Assembly: GCF_000819725.1 (NCBI RefSeq)
Contig: NZ_CDDH01000051.1
Coordinates: 1-64,000 of the forward strand
From: Aeromonas australiensis
Lineage (GTDB): Bacteria; Pseudomonadota; Gammaproteobacteria; Enterobacterales; Aeromonadaceae
DNA length: 64,000 nt
Direction: 5' to 3'
The notes below the pieces were generated by a model. That model saw nothing but the letters and a program-made list of their open reading frames with translations. It was not told the origin of the DNA and made no database searches. Position 1 is the first letter of the stretch. Each line of letters starts with the position of its first letter. Shown one piece after another: positions 23,978 through 33,577 of this stretch. The position numbers and the translations under genes are program-made.

Positions 23978-24631
23978 TCAGGCGCCGAGGCGGGCCAGCA
24001 GCCAGCTACGAATGTCGCCGAGCTGCGGGCGGCAGATCTCGTGACGCATCGGGTACTCGTGCCACTCGGGGGCGAGTCCGGCGGTTTGCAGCCGGTTCTT
24101 GGCATCCCAACCGAGCGACAGGCTAACCACATCGTCGTAGATGCCGTGCATATAGCAGATGGGCAGAGCACGAGCGGATTCGCTCATTTCGCCGAGCAAT
24201 TTGTCGGGCGCGGCCAGATAGGTGGACATGCAGAGCAGGCCCGCCAGCGTTGCCTGATAGCGCAGCGCGGTGAAGGAGGCAATTACCCCGCCCTGAGAGA
24301 AACCTGCCAGCACGATGCGCTCGGGGGCAAACCCGTCGGCCACCAGCTGATCGAGCAATGCGGCAATCTGGTCGGCCGATTCCCGGACATGGGACTCCAC
24401 GGCCCGCTCGTCGGGATCCTCGAAGCTCCTGATGTCGTACCAGCCGCGCATCTTGTAGCCCATATTGATGGTGATGGGGCGCTCCGGCGCATCCGGCAGC
24501 AGGTGACGCACCGGTAGCTCGGCGGGCAGGTCCAGCGCCTCCACCAGCGGGGCGAGACCGGCGCCGGAATCCCCCAGCCCATGCAGCCAGATCACCGCGT
24601 GACGGGCGCCCTGCGGGTGCAGGTCGATCAT
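23978..24631 (-). CDS. Phospholipase/carboxylesterase-family serine hydrolase
   Basis: The 217-residue alpha/beta hydrolase belongs to the AB_hydrolase_2 (carboxylesterase) family. It has VIWLHGLGDSGAG (oxyanion loop, near 14), GFSQGGVIA (nucleophile Ser, near 118), HGIYDDVV (acid Asp, near 168) and YPMRHEIC (catalytic His, near 197). It should hydrolyse short- to medium-chain esters in the cytoplasm; the natural substrate is unknown. It shares a 4-bp overlap with the downstream part of cyaY on the same strand, so the two are probably cotranscribed from the cyaY promoter. Confidence 0.9.
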   Translation of the reverse strand: MIDLHPQGARHAVIWLHGLGDSGAGLAPLVEALDLPAELPVRHLLPDAPERPITINMGYKMRGWYDIRSFEDPDERAVESHVRESADQIAALLDQLVADGFAPERIVLAGFSQGGVIASFTALRYQATLAGLLCMSTYLAAPDKLLGEMSESARALPICYMHGIYDDVVSLSLGWDAKNRLQTAGLAPEWHEYPMRHEICRPQLGDIRSWLLARLGA

Positions 24632-24942
24632 GGGAACACCACCTCTTCGCCCGCCTGGGCGCTGCAGGATTGGCTCAACAGCGCCTTGAGCTCGTGGCCG
24701 AAGCGGTTGTCGATCCAGGTGTCACCCTGTAGCTCGAAGTGGAAGCCGTTCTCGCGGGTGGCGACCCAAATCTGGTGCAGTGGCTCCTGCTTGTTGATGA
24801 TGACTTTGGTCTTGTTCTCGAAAGAGAGGGTCAATACGCCGCCGCTGCGTTCGCAGTCGATATCCGGATACCCCTCGTCGAGCGTGTCTTCCACATATTG
24901 GAAAAAGGCGTCGGTCAGGGCGTGATACTCGTGATCCTTCAT
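24628..24942 (-). CDS. cyaY: Frataxin homologue CyaY
   Basis: The 104-residue protein has the acidic first helix of frataxins (FFQYVEDTLDEGYPDIDCE) and the sheet region GVLTLSFENKTKVIINKQEPLHQIWVATRENGFHFE, ending DTWIDNRFGHELKALL. CyaY binds iron and the cysteine desulfurase IscS and tunes Fe-S cluster assembly. Position between cyaA and lptM-lysA-dapF, on the opposite strand, is the usual one in gamma-proteobacteria. Confidence 0.96.
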   Translation of the reverse strand: MKDHEYHALTDAFFQYVEDTLDEGYPDIDCERSGGVLTLSFENKTKVIINKQEPLHQIWVATRENGFHFELQGDTWIDNRFGHELKALLSQSCSAQAGEEVVFP

Positions 24943-25015
24943 CGGTTTATCCTGTTGCTTTTAACAATGTGAGTGCGATTATAGAGGGCCAAAAATTTTT
25001 TCGCAGCGAACCATT

Positions 25016-25192
25016 ATGATCACTCAGTTCACCAAGTGTCTGCTTGCTACTCTTCTCTCTCTCGGATTGGCCGCCTGCGGTCTGAAGGGGCCGCTCTATA
25101 TGCCGCCACCCGAGCAGTCCCAGAGCCAGAGTACACCGCAAGCGGCATCGCCTGCGACCCCTGCGACCACCACCGAGGCCGCGCCGCACTGA
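25016..25192 (+). CDS. lptM: LPS-assembly lipoprotein LptM (YifL)
   Basis: This 58-residue lipoprotein has a lipobox LSLGLAAC, the lipidated Cys followed by GLKGPLYMPPPEQ, the near-invariant LptM signature, and a Pro/Gln/Thr/Ala-rich tail. In E. coli, LptM joins the LptD-LptE translocon and helps LptD fold with its correct disulfides. The ATG at 25016 was found by reading the gap between cyaY and lysA. Its place just before lysA-dapF matches yifL. The body is short and low-complexity, as expected. Confidence 0.93.
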   Translation: MITQFTKCLLATLLSLGLAACGLKGPLYMPPPEQSQSQSTPQAASPATPATTTEAAPH

Positions 25193-25235
25193 TACCATAC
25201 TCATGCCGCCCCCGTTTTAGGAAGGAACCGCCCAT

Positions 25236-26486
25236 TTGGATCACTTTAACTACGATGCCGACGGTCAGCTGCTGGCCGAGCAAACCTCACTGCAACAGCT
25301 TGCCGAACAGTACGGTACCCCGCTTTACGTCTACTCCCGGGCGACCCTCGAGCGCCACTGGCACGCCTTCGACAAGGCCGCTGGCGATATTCCCCATTTG
25401 ATCTGCTATGCGGTCAAGGCCAACTCGAACCTGGCGCTGCTCAACCTGCTGGCCCGACTGGGCTCGGGGTTTGACATCGTCTCAGGTGGCGAGTTGTCGC
25501 GGGTACTGGCGGCGGGTGGCGATCCGGCCAAAGTGGTCTTCTCCGGGGTTGCCAAGAGCGAAGCCGAGATGCGCCTCGCGCTGGACAAAGAGATCCTCTG
25601 TTTCAATCTGGAGTCTGAGGCCGAGCTGGAGCGCCTCAATCGGGTGGCGGGCAGCATGGGCAAGAAAGCCCGAGTCTCGGTGCGGGTCAATCCGGATATC
25701 GATGCAGGCACCCACCCTTATATTTCCACTGGCCTCAAGCAGAACAAGTTTGGCATCCCCATCGAGCAGGCCCCAGCCATCTATCGCAAGGCTGCAGCGA
25801 TGGCGCATATCGAGATCGTCGGGGTGGATTGTCATATCGGCTCGCAACTCACTGAATTGAATCCCTTTATGGAAGCGGCTGACAAGCTGCTGCGGCTGAT
25901 CGACACGCTGGCGGCGGAAGGGATTCATATCCACCATCTGGATGTTGGGGGCGGCCTTGGGGTCAACTATGGTGCCGAGCAACCACCGCACCCGACCGAG
26001 TATGCCGAAGCGCTCAAGCAGAAGCTGGCGGGGCGGGATCTGACCCTGCTGTTCGAGCCGGGCCGCGCCATCGTTGCCAATGCCGGCGTGTTGCTGACCC
26101 GGGTCGAGTATCTGAAACCGGGTGAGACCCGCAACTTCGCGCTGATCGATGCCGGTATGAACGACATGCTGCGTCCCTCGCTCTACGGTGCCTGGATGAA
26201 CATCATCGAGGTGGACAGTCATGCCGGCCATCCCCCGGCGCTCTATGACGTGGTGGGGCCGGTGTGCGAGACTGGCGACTTCCTCGGCAAGGAGCGCACT
26301 CTGGCTATCGCCGAGGGTTCCCTGCTGGCGGTGCGCTCAGCCGGTGCCTACGGCTTTACCATGTCATCCAACTACAACACCCGTCCCCGTGCCGCCGAGG
26401 TGCTGGTGGATGGTACGCAATCGTTCCTCATCAGAGAGCGCGAGCAGTTGGCCGATCTCTGGCGCGGTGAGCACCTGCTGCCTTAA
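25236..26486 (+). CDS. lysA: Diaminopimelate decarboxylase
   Basis: This PLP-dependent fold-III decarboxylase makes L-lysine from meso-diaminopimelate. The PLP Lys lies in CYAVKANSN (near 61), followed by GSGFDIVSGGELSR, the HIGSQL motif, DVGGGLGVNY, the glycine-rich FEPGRAIVANAG, and the CETGDF active-site loop. The 416-residue length is normal. The start is TTG at 25236, eight bases after AGGAAGG, giving MDHFNYD as in pseudomonad LysA; there is no ATG nearby. It is followed 49 bp later by dapF, so two steps of the same pathway are adjacent. Confidence 0.96.
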   Translation: MDHFNYDADGQLLAEQTSLQQLAEQYGTPLYVYSRATLERHWHAFDKAAGDIPHLICYAVKANSNLALLNLLARLGSGFDIVSGGELSRVLAAGGDPAKVVFSGVAKSEAEMRLALDKEILCFNLESEAELERLNRVAGSMGKKARVSVRVNPDIDAGTHPYISTGLKQNKFGIPIEQAPAIYRKAAAMAHIEIVGVDCHIGSQLTELNPFMEAADKLLRLIDTLAAEGIHIHHLDVGGGLGVNYGAEQPPHPTEYAEALKQKLAGRDLTLLFEPGRAIVANAGVLLTRVEYLKPGETRNFALIDAGMNDMLRPSLYGAWMNIIEVDSHAGHPPALYDVVGPVCETGDFLGKERTLAIAEGSLLAVRSAGAYGFTMSSNYNTRPRAAEVLVDGTQSFLIREREQLADLWRGEHLLP

Positions 26487-26535
26487 GCTGCCTTTCAAAG
26501 AGCCTTGAGCGCGCGCCCAAATACAGGAACGCACG

Positions 26536-27366
26536 ATGTTGATAGATTTTTCCAAGATGCACGGGCTGGGTAATGACTTCATGGTGGTGGACGGTGTCAC
26601 CCAGAAGGTCTTTTTCAGCAACGACGTCATCAAGAAGCTGGCGGATCGCCACTTCGGGATCGGTTTTGACCAGCTGTTGCTGGTGGAGCCCCCCTATGAC
26701 CCCGAGCTTGATTTTCACTACCGTATCTTCAATGCCGATGGCAGCGAGGTGGAGCAGTGCGGCAACGGCGCCCGCTGTTTTGCCCGTTTCGTGCGTCTCA
26801 AGGGCTTGATAAACCGGGATCGCATCGCGGTCAGCACCGCCCGGGGCCGTATCGTATTGCAGCTGGAGGGGGAGAATCAGGTCACGGTCAATATGGGGGT
26901 GCCCCAGTTTGAGCCGGGCAAGATCCCGTTTCGAGCCCAGAAGGCGGAAAAAACCTATCTGCTACGGGCGCAGGAGCATACCGTGATGTGCGGCGCCGTC
27001 TCCATGGGCAACCCCCACTGCGTCATCGAGGTGTCGTCGGTGGCCGATGCGCCAGTGGCGACGCTGGGGCCTATCATGGAACGTCACGAGCGCTTCCCCG
27101 AGCGGGTCAACGTCGGCTTCATGGAGATGGTCAACGCCACCGAGATCAAGCTGCGGGTATTCGAACGCGGGGTGGGGGAGACCCTTGCCTGCGGTACCGG
27201 TGCCTGTGCGGCGGCGGTGATTGGCATGAGCCAGGGCAAGCTCAAGGAGCGGGTCACCGTCAGCCTGCCGGGTGGCAAGCTGACCATCGCCTGGAAAGGG
27301 CCGGGTCAGCCTGTCTATATGACGGGCCCCGCCGAGCATGTGTTTGACGGCCAGATAGAGGTTTAG
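26536..27366 (+). CDS. dapF: Diaminopimelate epimerase
   Basis: The 276-residue enzyme interconverts LL- and meso-diaminopimelate without a cofactor, for lysine and peptidoglycan. The two catalytic Cys are in [12 protein letters not shown] (near 75) and [12 protein letters not shown] (near 219). Start [20 protein letters not shown] is the standard DapF opening. It lies in lptM-lysA-dapF-DUF484-xerC-yigB, all on the plus strand with short gaps. Confidence 0.97.
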   Translation: MLIDFSKMHGLGNDFMVVDGVTQKVFFSNDVIKKLADRHFGIGFDQLLLVEPPYDPELDFHYRIFNADGSEVEQCGNGARCFARFVRLKGLINRDRIAVSTARGRIVLQLEGENQVTVNMGVPQFEPGKIPFRAQKAEKTYLLRAQEHTVMCGAVSMGNPHCVIEVSSVADAPVATLGPIMERHERFPERVNVGFMEMVNATEIKLRVFERGVGETLACGTGACAAAVIGMSQGKLKERVTVSLPGGKLTIAWKGPGQPVYMTGPAEHVFDGQIEV

Positions 27367-27455
27367 CCGATAAAGGTTCAGGTACGGGGGGTTGGCCCCC
27401 TTTGCCCATGATGTCGGGGCTGCGAGCCCCATTTCTTTGATGGATCAACCAATTT

Positions 27456-28136
27456 ATGAGCGAACTCAAACGGCAGGAGCAACTGGTGGACGAAGCCGGT
27501 GTGCTGGAGTACCTGGCCCGTTCCCCCGAGTTTTTCCAGCGCCATGGTGCCGTGCTGGACCGGATCCGCATTCCCCATGAACGCAAAGGGTCGGTCTCGC
27601 TGGTAGAGCGCCAGCTGGAGCGTCAGCGCGAGCGGATCGAACAGCTGGAGCAGGAGATCACCGAACTGATGGGGATCGCCAGTGAGAACGAGCGGATCTT
27701 TCGGGTCTATGCAGATCTCTATGGCGAGCTCTATGGCTGCCAGACCCTGTTCGAGGTGAGCGCCGTGATGGGCAAGGCTTTTGTCCAGCGGCTGCGCCTG
27801 ACCGGGCTGCGGCTCTGGCTCAATCCCAAGAAGTTTGCCCTGAGCGGGCCCGAGGCGCGCTTTATGGCCGAGGGCAGGCAGCTGGAATCCCTGTTGGGAC
27901 AGCGTCTGCCGGGGCAGGATTACTACTTTGGCCGTTTAAGCCAGAGTGAGAAACAGGCGCTGTTTGGCCACGATGTACTGGTCAACTCGGTGGCCCTGAT
28001 GCGGCTCGGTGATCTTGGTGTGCTGGCCTTCGCCAGCTCGGATCCCGGCCATTTCACCCCCCACAATGACACCCTGCTGCTGGGCCAACTGGGACGCCTG
28101 CTGCAACTGCGTCTGCCCGAGCTGACTCATGGCTAG
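27456..28136 (+). CDS. DUF484 family protein (YigA-like)
   Basis: The 226-residue protein has an N-terminal helical part ([26 protein letters not shown]), a coiled coil around 50-80 ([20 protein letters not shown]) and a GAF-like C-terminal half ([34 protein letters not shown]). This matches DUF484, which almost always sits between dapF and xerC. Its function is not established; the GAF-like fold suggests ligand sensing. It overlaps xerC by 8 bp. Confidence 0.93.
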   Translation: MSELKRQEQLVDEAGVLEYLARSPEFFQRHGAVLDRIRIPHERKGSVSLVERQLERQRERIEQLEQEITELMGIASENERIFRVYADLYGELYGCQTLFEVSAVMGKAFVQRLRLTGLRLWLNPKKFALSGPEARFMAEGRQLESLLGQRLPGQDYYFGRLSQSEKQALFGHDVLVNSVALMRLGDLGVLAFASSDPGHFTPHNDTLLLGQLGRLLQLRLPELTHG

Positions 28137-29094
28137 GGCGTCCACCAAGGCTCCCCTCGTCGCGCCGCCACTGCCCGCAGCACTGGCGGACGAGCTGGCG
28201 GCCTTTATCGAATACCTGAGGGTCGAGCGCCAGCTCAGCCCTCACACTCGCAATAACTATCAAGCCCACCTGGAAGCGATGACCGCCGAGCTGGTGACGC
28301 AGGGGCTCAATGACTGGGGCCGGCTCGAGGCGAGCCAGGTGCGCACTCTGGTGACCCGGATGCACAAGGGGGGGCTGGCGCCGCGCTCGCTGGCCACCAA
28401 GGTCTCTGCCCTGCGCAGCTTTTGTGACTGGCAGGTGCGGCAGGGTCGGCTGACCGCCAATCCGGCCCGCGGCATCGTCACCCCCAAACAGGGGCGACCG
28501 CTGCCAAAAAACCTCGATGTGGACGAGATGCACCAGCTGCTCAACATCACCGACGAGCAGGATCCGCTGGCGGTGCGGGATCGCGCCATCATGGAGCTGA
28601 TGTACTCTTCAGGGCTGCGTCTGGCCGAGCTGGTGGGGATCAATCTGGTGGATCTGAAGCTCAACGACCGCCAGCTCAAGGTGACTGGCAAGGGCTCGCG
28701 GGAGCGGGTGCTGCCCATCGGCCGGATGGCGGTCGAGTGGCTGCAGAAGTGGCTCAAGGTGCGCCCGCTGCTGGCCGGGGACGAGAGCGAGGCGCTGTTT
28801 GTCTCCAGCCGCAAGCAGCGGCTGTCGGCCCGCTCGGTGCAGGCCCGCCTCGATGGCTGGGGCAACAAGCAGGCGCTCAACGCCCATGTCCATCCCCACA
28901 AGCTGCGCCACAGCTTCGCCACCCATATGCTGGAGTCCTCCGGCGATCTGCGGGCGGTGCAGGAGTTGCTGGGGCATGCCGATCTCTCCACCACCCAGAT
29001 CTATACCCACCTCGACTTCCAGCATCTGGCCAAGGTTTACGACAGCGCTCACCCAAGGGCCAAGCGTGACCCGGATGCGCAGGACGATGAATAA
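28129..29094 (+). CDS. xerC: Site-specific tyrosine recombinase XerC
   Basis: The N-terminal SAM-like domain (residues 15-110, [19 protein letters not shown]) is followed by the catalytic domain. Its residues are Arg in [12 protein letters not shown], Lys in [43 protein letters not shown] (His, then nucleophile Tyr). With XerD it resolves chromosome dimers at dif beside FtsK. The length (321) is slightly longer than E. coli XerC because of an N-terminal extension. Context between DUF484 and yigB is diagnostic. Confidence 0.96.
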   Translation: MARASTKAPLVAPPLPAALADELAAFIEYLRVERQLSPHTRNNYQAHLEAMTAELVTQGLNDWGRLEASQVRTLVTRMHKGGLAPRSLATKVSALRSFCDWQVRQGRLTANPARGIVTPKQGRPLPKNLDVDEMHQLLNITDEQDPLAVRDRAIMELMYSSGLRLAELVGINLVDLKLNDRQLKVTGKGSRERVLPIGRMAVEWLQKWLKVRPLLAGDESEALFVSSRKQRLSARSVQARLDGWGNKQALNAHVHPHKLRHSFATHMLESSGDLRAVQELLGHADLSTTQIYTHLDFQHLAKVYDSAHPRAKRDPDAQDDE

Positions 29095-29126
29095 CGGGCC
29101 CTGAGCCCCCGTGCAGAGGAGAGTCC

Positions 29127-29837
29127 ATGCACTTCTATCGCCGCTGGCAGCCGGTTGCTGCCATCTCGTTTGACCTCGATGACACCCTCTATGACAACGG
29201 CCCCGCCATCGTGCGGGCCGAGCAGTGGATGCTGAGCCATCTGCGCAGTGAATATCTGGCCACCGCCATGCTCGACCAGCCGCGCTGGCTGGAGCTCAAA
29301 CGCAGCGTGCTGAACGGTGCCCCCGAGCTGCGCCACGATGTCAGTCTGGCGCGCCAGCAGACCATCCGCGCTGCCATGGTCGAGGGGGGGATGGCCGACC
29401 AGCAGGCCAGTCGCGCGGCGGAGCAGGTCTTTGCTGCGTTTTTGGCAGAGCGCTCGAAGATCGAGGTGAGCGAGTCCACTCATCAGCTGCTGGCCAGATT
29501 GGCCGAACGCTATCCGCTGGTGGTGATCACCAACGGCAATCTGGATCTGGCGCAGGCCGGGCTGGATCGCTACTTCACGCTGGTCTGCAAGGCGGGGGCG
29601 GGCGCCAGAATGAAACCGGCGCCAGATATGTTCGAGCATACTTGCAGCGCCCTCAAGCTGTCAGCTGAGCGGATCCTCCATGTGGGGGATCATCCCGAGA
29701 CCGATGTGCTGGGTGCCCGCTTGCACGGCTTTCGTACCGCCTGGCTCAACGAACGGCAGCAACCGTGGCAACAGCTGCAACTGTTGCCGGATGTGGAGTT
29801 GAGGGCATTGGAGGAGCTGGCCGAGCTGCTGCTCTGA
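29127..29837 (+). CDS. yigB: HAD-family phosphatase YigB
   Basis: The HAD nucleophile motif FDLDDTLYDN is near residue 16, motif II VVITNGN near 133, and motif IV HVGDHPETDVLGARLHGFRTAW near 190. YigB of E. coli removes phosphate from 5-amino-6-(5-phospho-D-ribitylamino)uracil in riboflavin synthesis and from FMN in vitro. Length (236) and the place after xerC agree. The start ATG at 29127 follows AGAGGAGAG. It appears to be the last gene of this plus-strand run. Confidence 0.94.
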   Translation: MHFYRRWQPVAAISFDLDDTLYDNGPAIVRAEQWMLSHLRSEYLATAMLDQPRWLELKRSVLNGAPELRHDVSLARQQTIRAAMVEGGMADQQASRAAEQVFAAFLAERSKIEVSESTHQLLARLAERYPLVVITNGNLDLAQAGLDRYFTLVCKAGAGARMKPAPDMFEHTCSALKLSAERILHVGDHPETDVLGARLHGFRTAWLNERQQPWQQLQLLPDVELRALEELAELLL

Positions 29838-29913
29838 TGGCGCTGGCGGGTAGCCAGGCTCAAGCGGCAATGGTTATCGGTAGATGGCTGTCACCGGGGA
29901 CCATCCAGGCTCA

Positions 29914-30312
29914 CTATTTGCGACAAACCAGCCCGAGCAGGGTGTAGCGGTCGCGCTGGTTGACGCGGCAGTAACTGATGCCGACGGGCAGCGCCTGCTG
30001 CAGGGTGATGGCACTGTTGCGATAGTGGCAAACCAGATAGAGGGGGCGCAGGCTGCCATCGAGCTGGCTCCAGTAGTGGGTTTCGTCGCTGTCGCCATTA
30101 TCCGGTTTGAGTTGGGCCAGCTCGGCAGGATCTCCGTCGAACAGGGCCAGATTGTCGAGCCGGTGGCTGAGGGTTTCGTCCGGTTTGCCATCGTCGTTGC
30201 GGGTCACGGCCTGCCAGCCCTGCTGCGGGGTCAGCAGCTGCTGGCGAGTCTCGATGGTGGCTGGACAATCAAATTGCAGGCTGGCGGCCAGGGCCAGGGT
30301 GGTCAGTAACAT
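29914..30312 (-). CDS. Small secreted protein of unknown role (STY0301-like)
   Basis: The product is 132 residues with a short signal-like start (LLTTLALAASL). The predicted mature chain has Cys at FDCPATIE, LVCHYRN, SYCRVN and LVCRK, which could form two disulfides in the periplasm. The order CP...W...VCHY...CR recalls STY0301-type proteins, but I am not sure. The N-terminus has few charged residues, so the start may be misplaced. It is convergent with yigB and lies downstream of the channel gene on the same strand. Confidence 0.6.
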   Translation of the reverse strand: MLLTTLALAASLQFDCPATIETRQQLLTPQQGWQAVTRNDDGKPDETLSHRLDNLALFDGDPAELAQLKPDNGDSDETHYWSQLDGSLRPLYLVCHYRNSAITLQQALPVGISYCRVNQRDRYTLLGLVCRK

Positions 30313-30357
30313 GGCTGCTGTTCTCTCTTCAGATTTTCAATACCGGGCCATGCTACG

Positions 30358-31884
30358 TTATCTTCCGCCGAACAGCTGCATCAGTTTATCAAGCAGGTCA
30401 CGTTGTTGTGGTGGTTGTTTCATGGCTTCCGCCTCCCGTTCCAGCAGGGCTCGCTGCTCCTGCTGGCGGTCGCTCAATACCCGGTAGAGGGGCTCGACCA
30501 GCGACTCGCGCTGCATCACCAACTCCTGAAACATTGCCTGATTGATGCGATAGGTTTCGACGGTGGCCACCGCTCGTACCGTGAAGGAACTGGGCTCACC
30601 GGTGAGCAGGCTCAACTCGCCAAAGAAGTCCCCGGCGTCGAGTGTGCCTAGCTTCAGCTCTTTCCCCTCCAGATTGACCAGCATCTCGGCCTCCCCTTTG
30701 ACCATTACGAACAGCCAGTCTGAGACCTCCCCCTGTTCCAGCATGATGTCGCCGCTGACGAAGGGGGCGAATTTTACCTGATCGGCTAGCTGGATCAGCT
30801 CGTGCTCCTGCAACATGGCAAACAGCGGCAGCTTGCGCAGGGTGGCGGTACGTTCAACGGTATGGCGCTTGTGGCGGGCGTCCAGATGCTGCTTCTCCTT
30901 GGCCATAAAAACATTGAAGATCGGTGGGGTGAGGCGGCGATCGCTCCGGCGCAGAGCCGCATCAACCAGACTGCGCACCATGGAGTCGGTTGGGTCATCT
31001 CGAGCCAGGTCGGTTAGCCAGTAGCGCACCGCATAACGGGCGATGCCCCCTTCGACATTCATCAGCAGGCAGTCCGGTTGCGGATGCTTGGCAACGCAGG
31101 GGAGCTTGGTCTCCCGCAGGGATTTCTCAATCAGCGCGATAATCTGGGTGGGTAGGGTATCCAGGGTCAGATCGAACCAGACCCAGCGGCGCCACTGCAG
31201 CGGTTCGCCTCGACGGCGGCCAAGCACGGTGAAGCGCTGTTTGAGCAGGTGGCTGTTGGGGATGACGACGGTCTCCCAGTTACGGGTCTCGATGGTGGTG
31301 GCTCGCCAGTTGATCTCTACCACCCGGCCCTGGGTGGTGTCGACCTGCAGCCAGTCACCGATGGCGATGGAGTTGTCGAGCTGGATTGAGACCCCGGCCA
31401 GCAGATTGCCCAGAGTATCCTGCATGGCGAACGCTATGATGGCGGTGATCACCGCCGAGGTAGTCACTATCTCGCCGAGCGCCATGCCAGAGGCGTAGAG
31501 ACGAAACAGGCACCAGCCGATATAGCCGATAGTGATCACGATATCGGCGATGATCCGCGGGATCCTTATCTGGCAGAGAGGCAGCAGAAACTCAAACAGC
31601 AGGATCCCCCAGATCTTCACCAGGATTAGCCCGGCCAGCAGGGTGGAGAGTTCGACCAGCAGGTGATGAGGTAGTGGCAGCCGGAACCAGCCCCCCTCTA
31701 GTTGGATTAACAGGATCGCCACCATGCTAATCATTACGAAGCTCAGTTCGGAGAGCAGTTCACGCCGTTGTCCCGGGCGGCGCCAGAAGTGGATCAGCAT
31801 CAACAAGAGGGTTAGCAGGGTCCAGAACGGGTGCTCGCGGATCCAGATCAGGGTGGGTAGCGCAGTGAGGTTGTCGCTGAACAT
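30358..31884 (-). CDS. MscS-like channel with C-terminal cyclic-nucleotide-binding-type domain
   Basis: The start is the ATG at 31884, after AAGGGG; an ATG eleven codons upstream lacks such a site. The 508 residues comprise about five membrane helices (10-35, 45-65, 75-105, 115-135, 145-175). The pore helix and MscS beta domain follow (IAFAMQDTLGNLLAGVSIQLDNS, GRVVEINWRATTIETR, VVIPNSHLL), then a cNMP-binding fold (about 360-475; SGDIMLEQGEVSDWLFVMVKG, GDFFGELSLLTGEPSS). It resembles bacterial cyclic-nucleotide-gated MscS channels. The phosphate-cassette Arg of Crp-type sites seems replaced by Ser (GEPSSFTVRA), so nucleotide binding is doubtful. Confidence 0.88.
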   Translation of the reverse strand: MFSDNLTALPTLIWIREHPFWTLLTLLLMLIHFWRRPGQRRELLSELSFVMISMVAILLIQLEGGWFRLPLPHHLLVELSTLLAGLILVKIWGILLFEFLLPLCQIRIPRIIADIVITIGYIGWCLFRLYASGMALGEIVTTSAVITAIIAFAMQDTLGNLLAGVSIQLDNSIAIGDWLQVDTTQGRVVEINWRATTIETRNWETVVIPNSHLLKQRFTVLGRRRGEPLQWRRWVWFDLTLDTLPTQIIALIEKSLRETKLPCVAKHPQPDCLLMNVEGGIARYAVRYWLTDLARDDPTDSMVRSLVDAALRRSDRRLTPPIFNVFMAKEKQHLDARHKRHTVERTATLRKLPLFAMLQEHELIQLADQVKFAPFVSGDIMLEQGEVSDWLFVMVKGEAEMLVNLEGKELKLGTLDAGDFFGELSLLTGEPSSFTVRAVATVETYRINQAMFQELVMQRESLVEPLYRVLSDRQQEQRALLEREAEAMKQPPQQRDLLDKLMQLFGGR

Positions 31885-31999
31885 GGCGGCCCCTTGTGGT
31901 GGTTCTAGTTCCAGCATAGCTGCTTCGGCGTGGGGAAATGATGCGTTGGAACGCCATTTTATTTATCCTGTCCAGCACTGGGAAAAGGAGTGAGATGTA

Positions 32000-32413
32000 G
32001 TGAAATTATCAAAGAGAATCATCTGTTTGATGACCTTGTTGCCATTGGCTGGCTGCGATCTGCTGGTCGACAAGTACCGGGTCGAATTTCGTGATGGCTC
32101 CTGGCGCGAAATTGCCATTACCCCATTCTCGGACGAGGCCCGCTGGCGCGAGGGGTGTGCCACCGGCGAGGTGCTCAGTGATATGTTGCTACCCATCAAG
32201 CGCGGCGAGAAGGTCAATGGCAGGGTGCAGTTACTGATTGGCGGCGAGCAGTTTGAGTTGGATGGCAAGCACCTCTATCGCAGCAACGGCATGGTGTTTG
32301 GCCAGTCCCCCGAGCATATTCAGCGCGGGCTCAAGGGGATGGATGTCTGTCGTACCCTGCGCCCCGAGCGGGGCGGACTGCCCAAGCTCAAGGCGCGCGG
32401 ATTTGGTGATTAA
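32000..32413 (+). CDS. Putative lipoprotein of unknown function
   Basis: A GTG start at 32000 lies nine bases after AAGGAG. The 137-residue precursor has a clear type II signal (LMTLLPLAGC), so the mature chain starts at a lipidated Cys followed by Asp, the inner-membrane retention signal in enterics. The rest is a soluble mixed alpha/beta segment (YRVEFRDGSWREIAITPF, VNGRVQLLIGGEQFELDGKHLY). I do not recognise a family. It is convergent with the amidotransferase-like gene, with only 3 bp between the stops. Confidence 0.75.
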   Translation: MKLSKRIICLMTLLPLAGCDLLVDKYRVEFRDGSWREIAITPFSDEARWREGCATGEVLSDMLLPIKRGEKVNGRVQLLIGGEQFELDGKHLYRSNGMVFGQSPEHIQRGLKGMDVCRTLRPERGGLPKLKARGFGD

Positions 32414-32416
32414 GGG

Positions 32417-33193
32417 TTAGCTGCTGCTGTTGTGCCGATGTCGGCAGGCATCGCCAAAGGCTTGAAAGATCTTGATGGAGTGGGGGTTTTCACTGGCTTT
32501 CCACTCTGGATGCCACTGCACAGCCAGCAGGAAAGGGGAGAGAGACGGGGCATGGATGGCCTCGACCAGTCCATCTTCGGCGTGGGCCAGCGGTTCAAGC
32601 CCCTCTCCCAATCGGTTGATGCCCTGGCCATGCAGGGAGTTGACCAGAATCTGTTCTTCCCCCATCAGCTCGGCAAACCAGCTGCCCGGCAGCAGTTCAA
32701 TCTGATGGCTTGGCCCATACTGATCATCAACCGGATCATCGGCATCCTCCCGGTGGTCATCGTAACCCGGCTCGTTATAGACCTTCTGATGGATGTCTCC
32801 CCCCAGCGCCACGTTGATCTCCTGCATGCCGCGGCAGATCCCGAGGATCGGTAAACCACGGGCGAGCGCTCCCTTGATGAGGGGCAGATCGAACAGGTCG
32901 CGATCCCTGTCCTGCTGTTTCTCCGGGGTGAGGTTCTCCTGACCGTAGAGGGCCGGATCGATGTTGGAACCGGCACCGCTCAGATAGACCCCATCGGCCA
33001 GATCCAGATACTGCTCCAGGTCAGCGGTCCCGCAGCAGGTGGGCACCATTAGTGGGATGCAGCCGCTGATCTCCACCAGCGGCATGATGTATTTGTGGGT
33101 CATCACCTGATAGGCGTGGCCGTTGCGAGGCTGGGCCCCCATGGTCATCAGCACGACAGGTTTACGGGTGGCGGGAGGCTGGGGATGTGGCAT
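32417..33193 (-). CDS. Class I glutamine amidotransferase-like hydrolase (PuuD/peptidase C26 family)
   Basis: The 258-residue protein has the triad of peptidase C26: nucleophile Cys in LGICRGMQEINVALGG (near 120) and the His-Glu pair in AVQWHPEW (near 228). It also has VDDQYGPSHQIEL and VNSLHGQGINRLGEGL typical of gamma-glutamyl-GABA hydrolases such as PuuD. It probably cleaves a gamma-glutamyl amide. No putrescine-utilisation genes lie nearby, so the substrate is uncertain. The gene stands alone, with about 380 bp of upstream sequence. Confidence 0.85.
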   Translation of the reverse strand: MPHPQPPATRKPVVLMTMGAQPRNGHAYQVMTHKYIMPLVEISGCIPLMVPTCCGTADLEQYLDLADGVYLSGAGSNIDPALYGQENLTPEKQQDRDRDLFDLPLIKGALARGLPILGICRGMQEINVALGGDIHQKVYNEPGYDDHREDADDPVDDQYGPSHQIELLPGSWFAELMGEEQILVNSLHGQGINRLGEGLEPLAHAEDGLVEAIHAPSLSPFLLAVQWHPEWKASENPHSIKIFQAFGDACRHRHNSSS

Positions 33194-33577
33194 AGGGCAC
33201 CTTGATTATCCTTGGCGTTGAAGTCTCATCCTGCGCCTTGGGCAGGCCCTTGCAAACTGGCAGGGCAAGGGCATGCCTCAAGGCATGGTCATGGGATCCC
33301 GCGTCGGGCCGGGTGACAGAATCGTTGGTCAGCCTGGGCAGCGACGGCATGGATCCTCTCTTCAGTCTGCCAAGGCCGTTCAATATGTCAAACAAAATGA
33401 TGCCGAATTGTTAACGGAATGGTTGTGGGCAGCTCTGGATCGGCGATTTACCTGGGTGGGACGATAGGTAGGCATGGTCTGGGCGTCAGGGTGGTGGATA
33501 TATTAAACGCACCGGGGGAATGGGGGCAATGTCACCAATAGCAACACGCCTCCGCAAAGGGAGGCGTGTTTCGGGGA
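33194..33577. other. Intergenic region with a GC-rich hairpin
   Basis: No supported gene lies here. AACACGCCTCC (33543-33553) and GGAGGCGTGTT (33560-33570) form an 11-bp hairpin at the yjgA end, without a clear T-run, probably its terminator. The remainder should hold the promoter of the amidotransferase-like gene; no strong match was seen. Confidence 0.55.
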
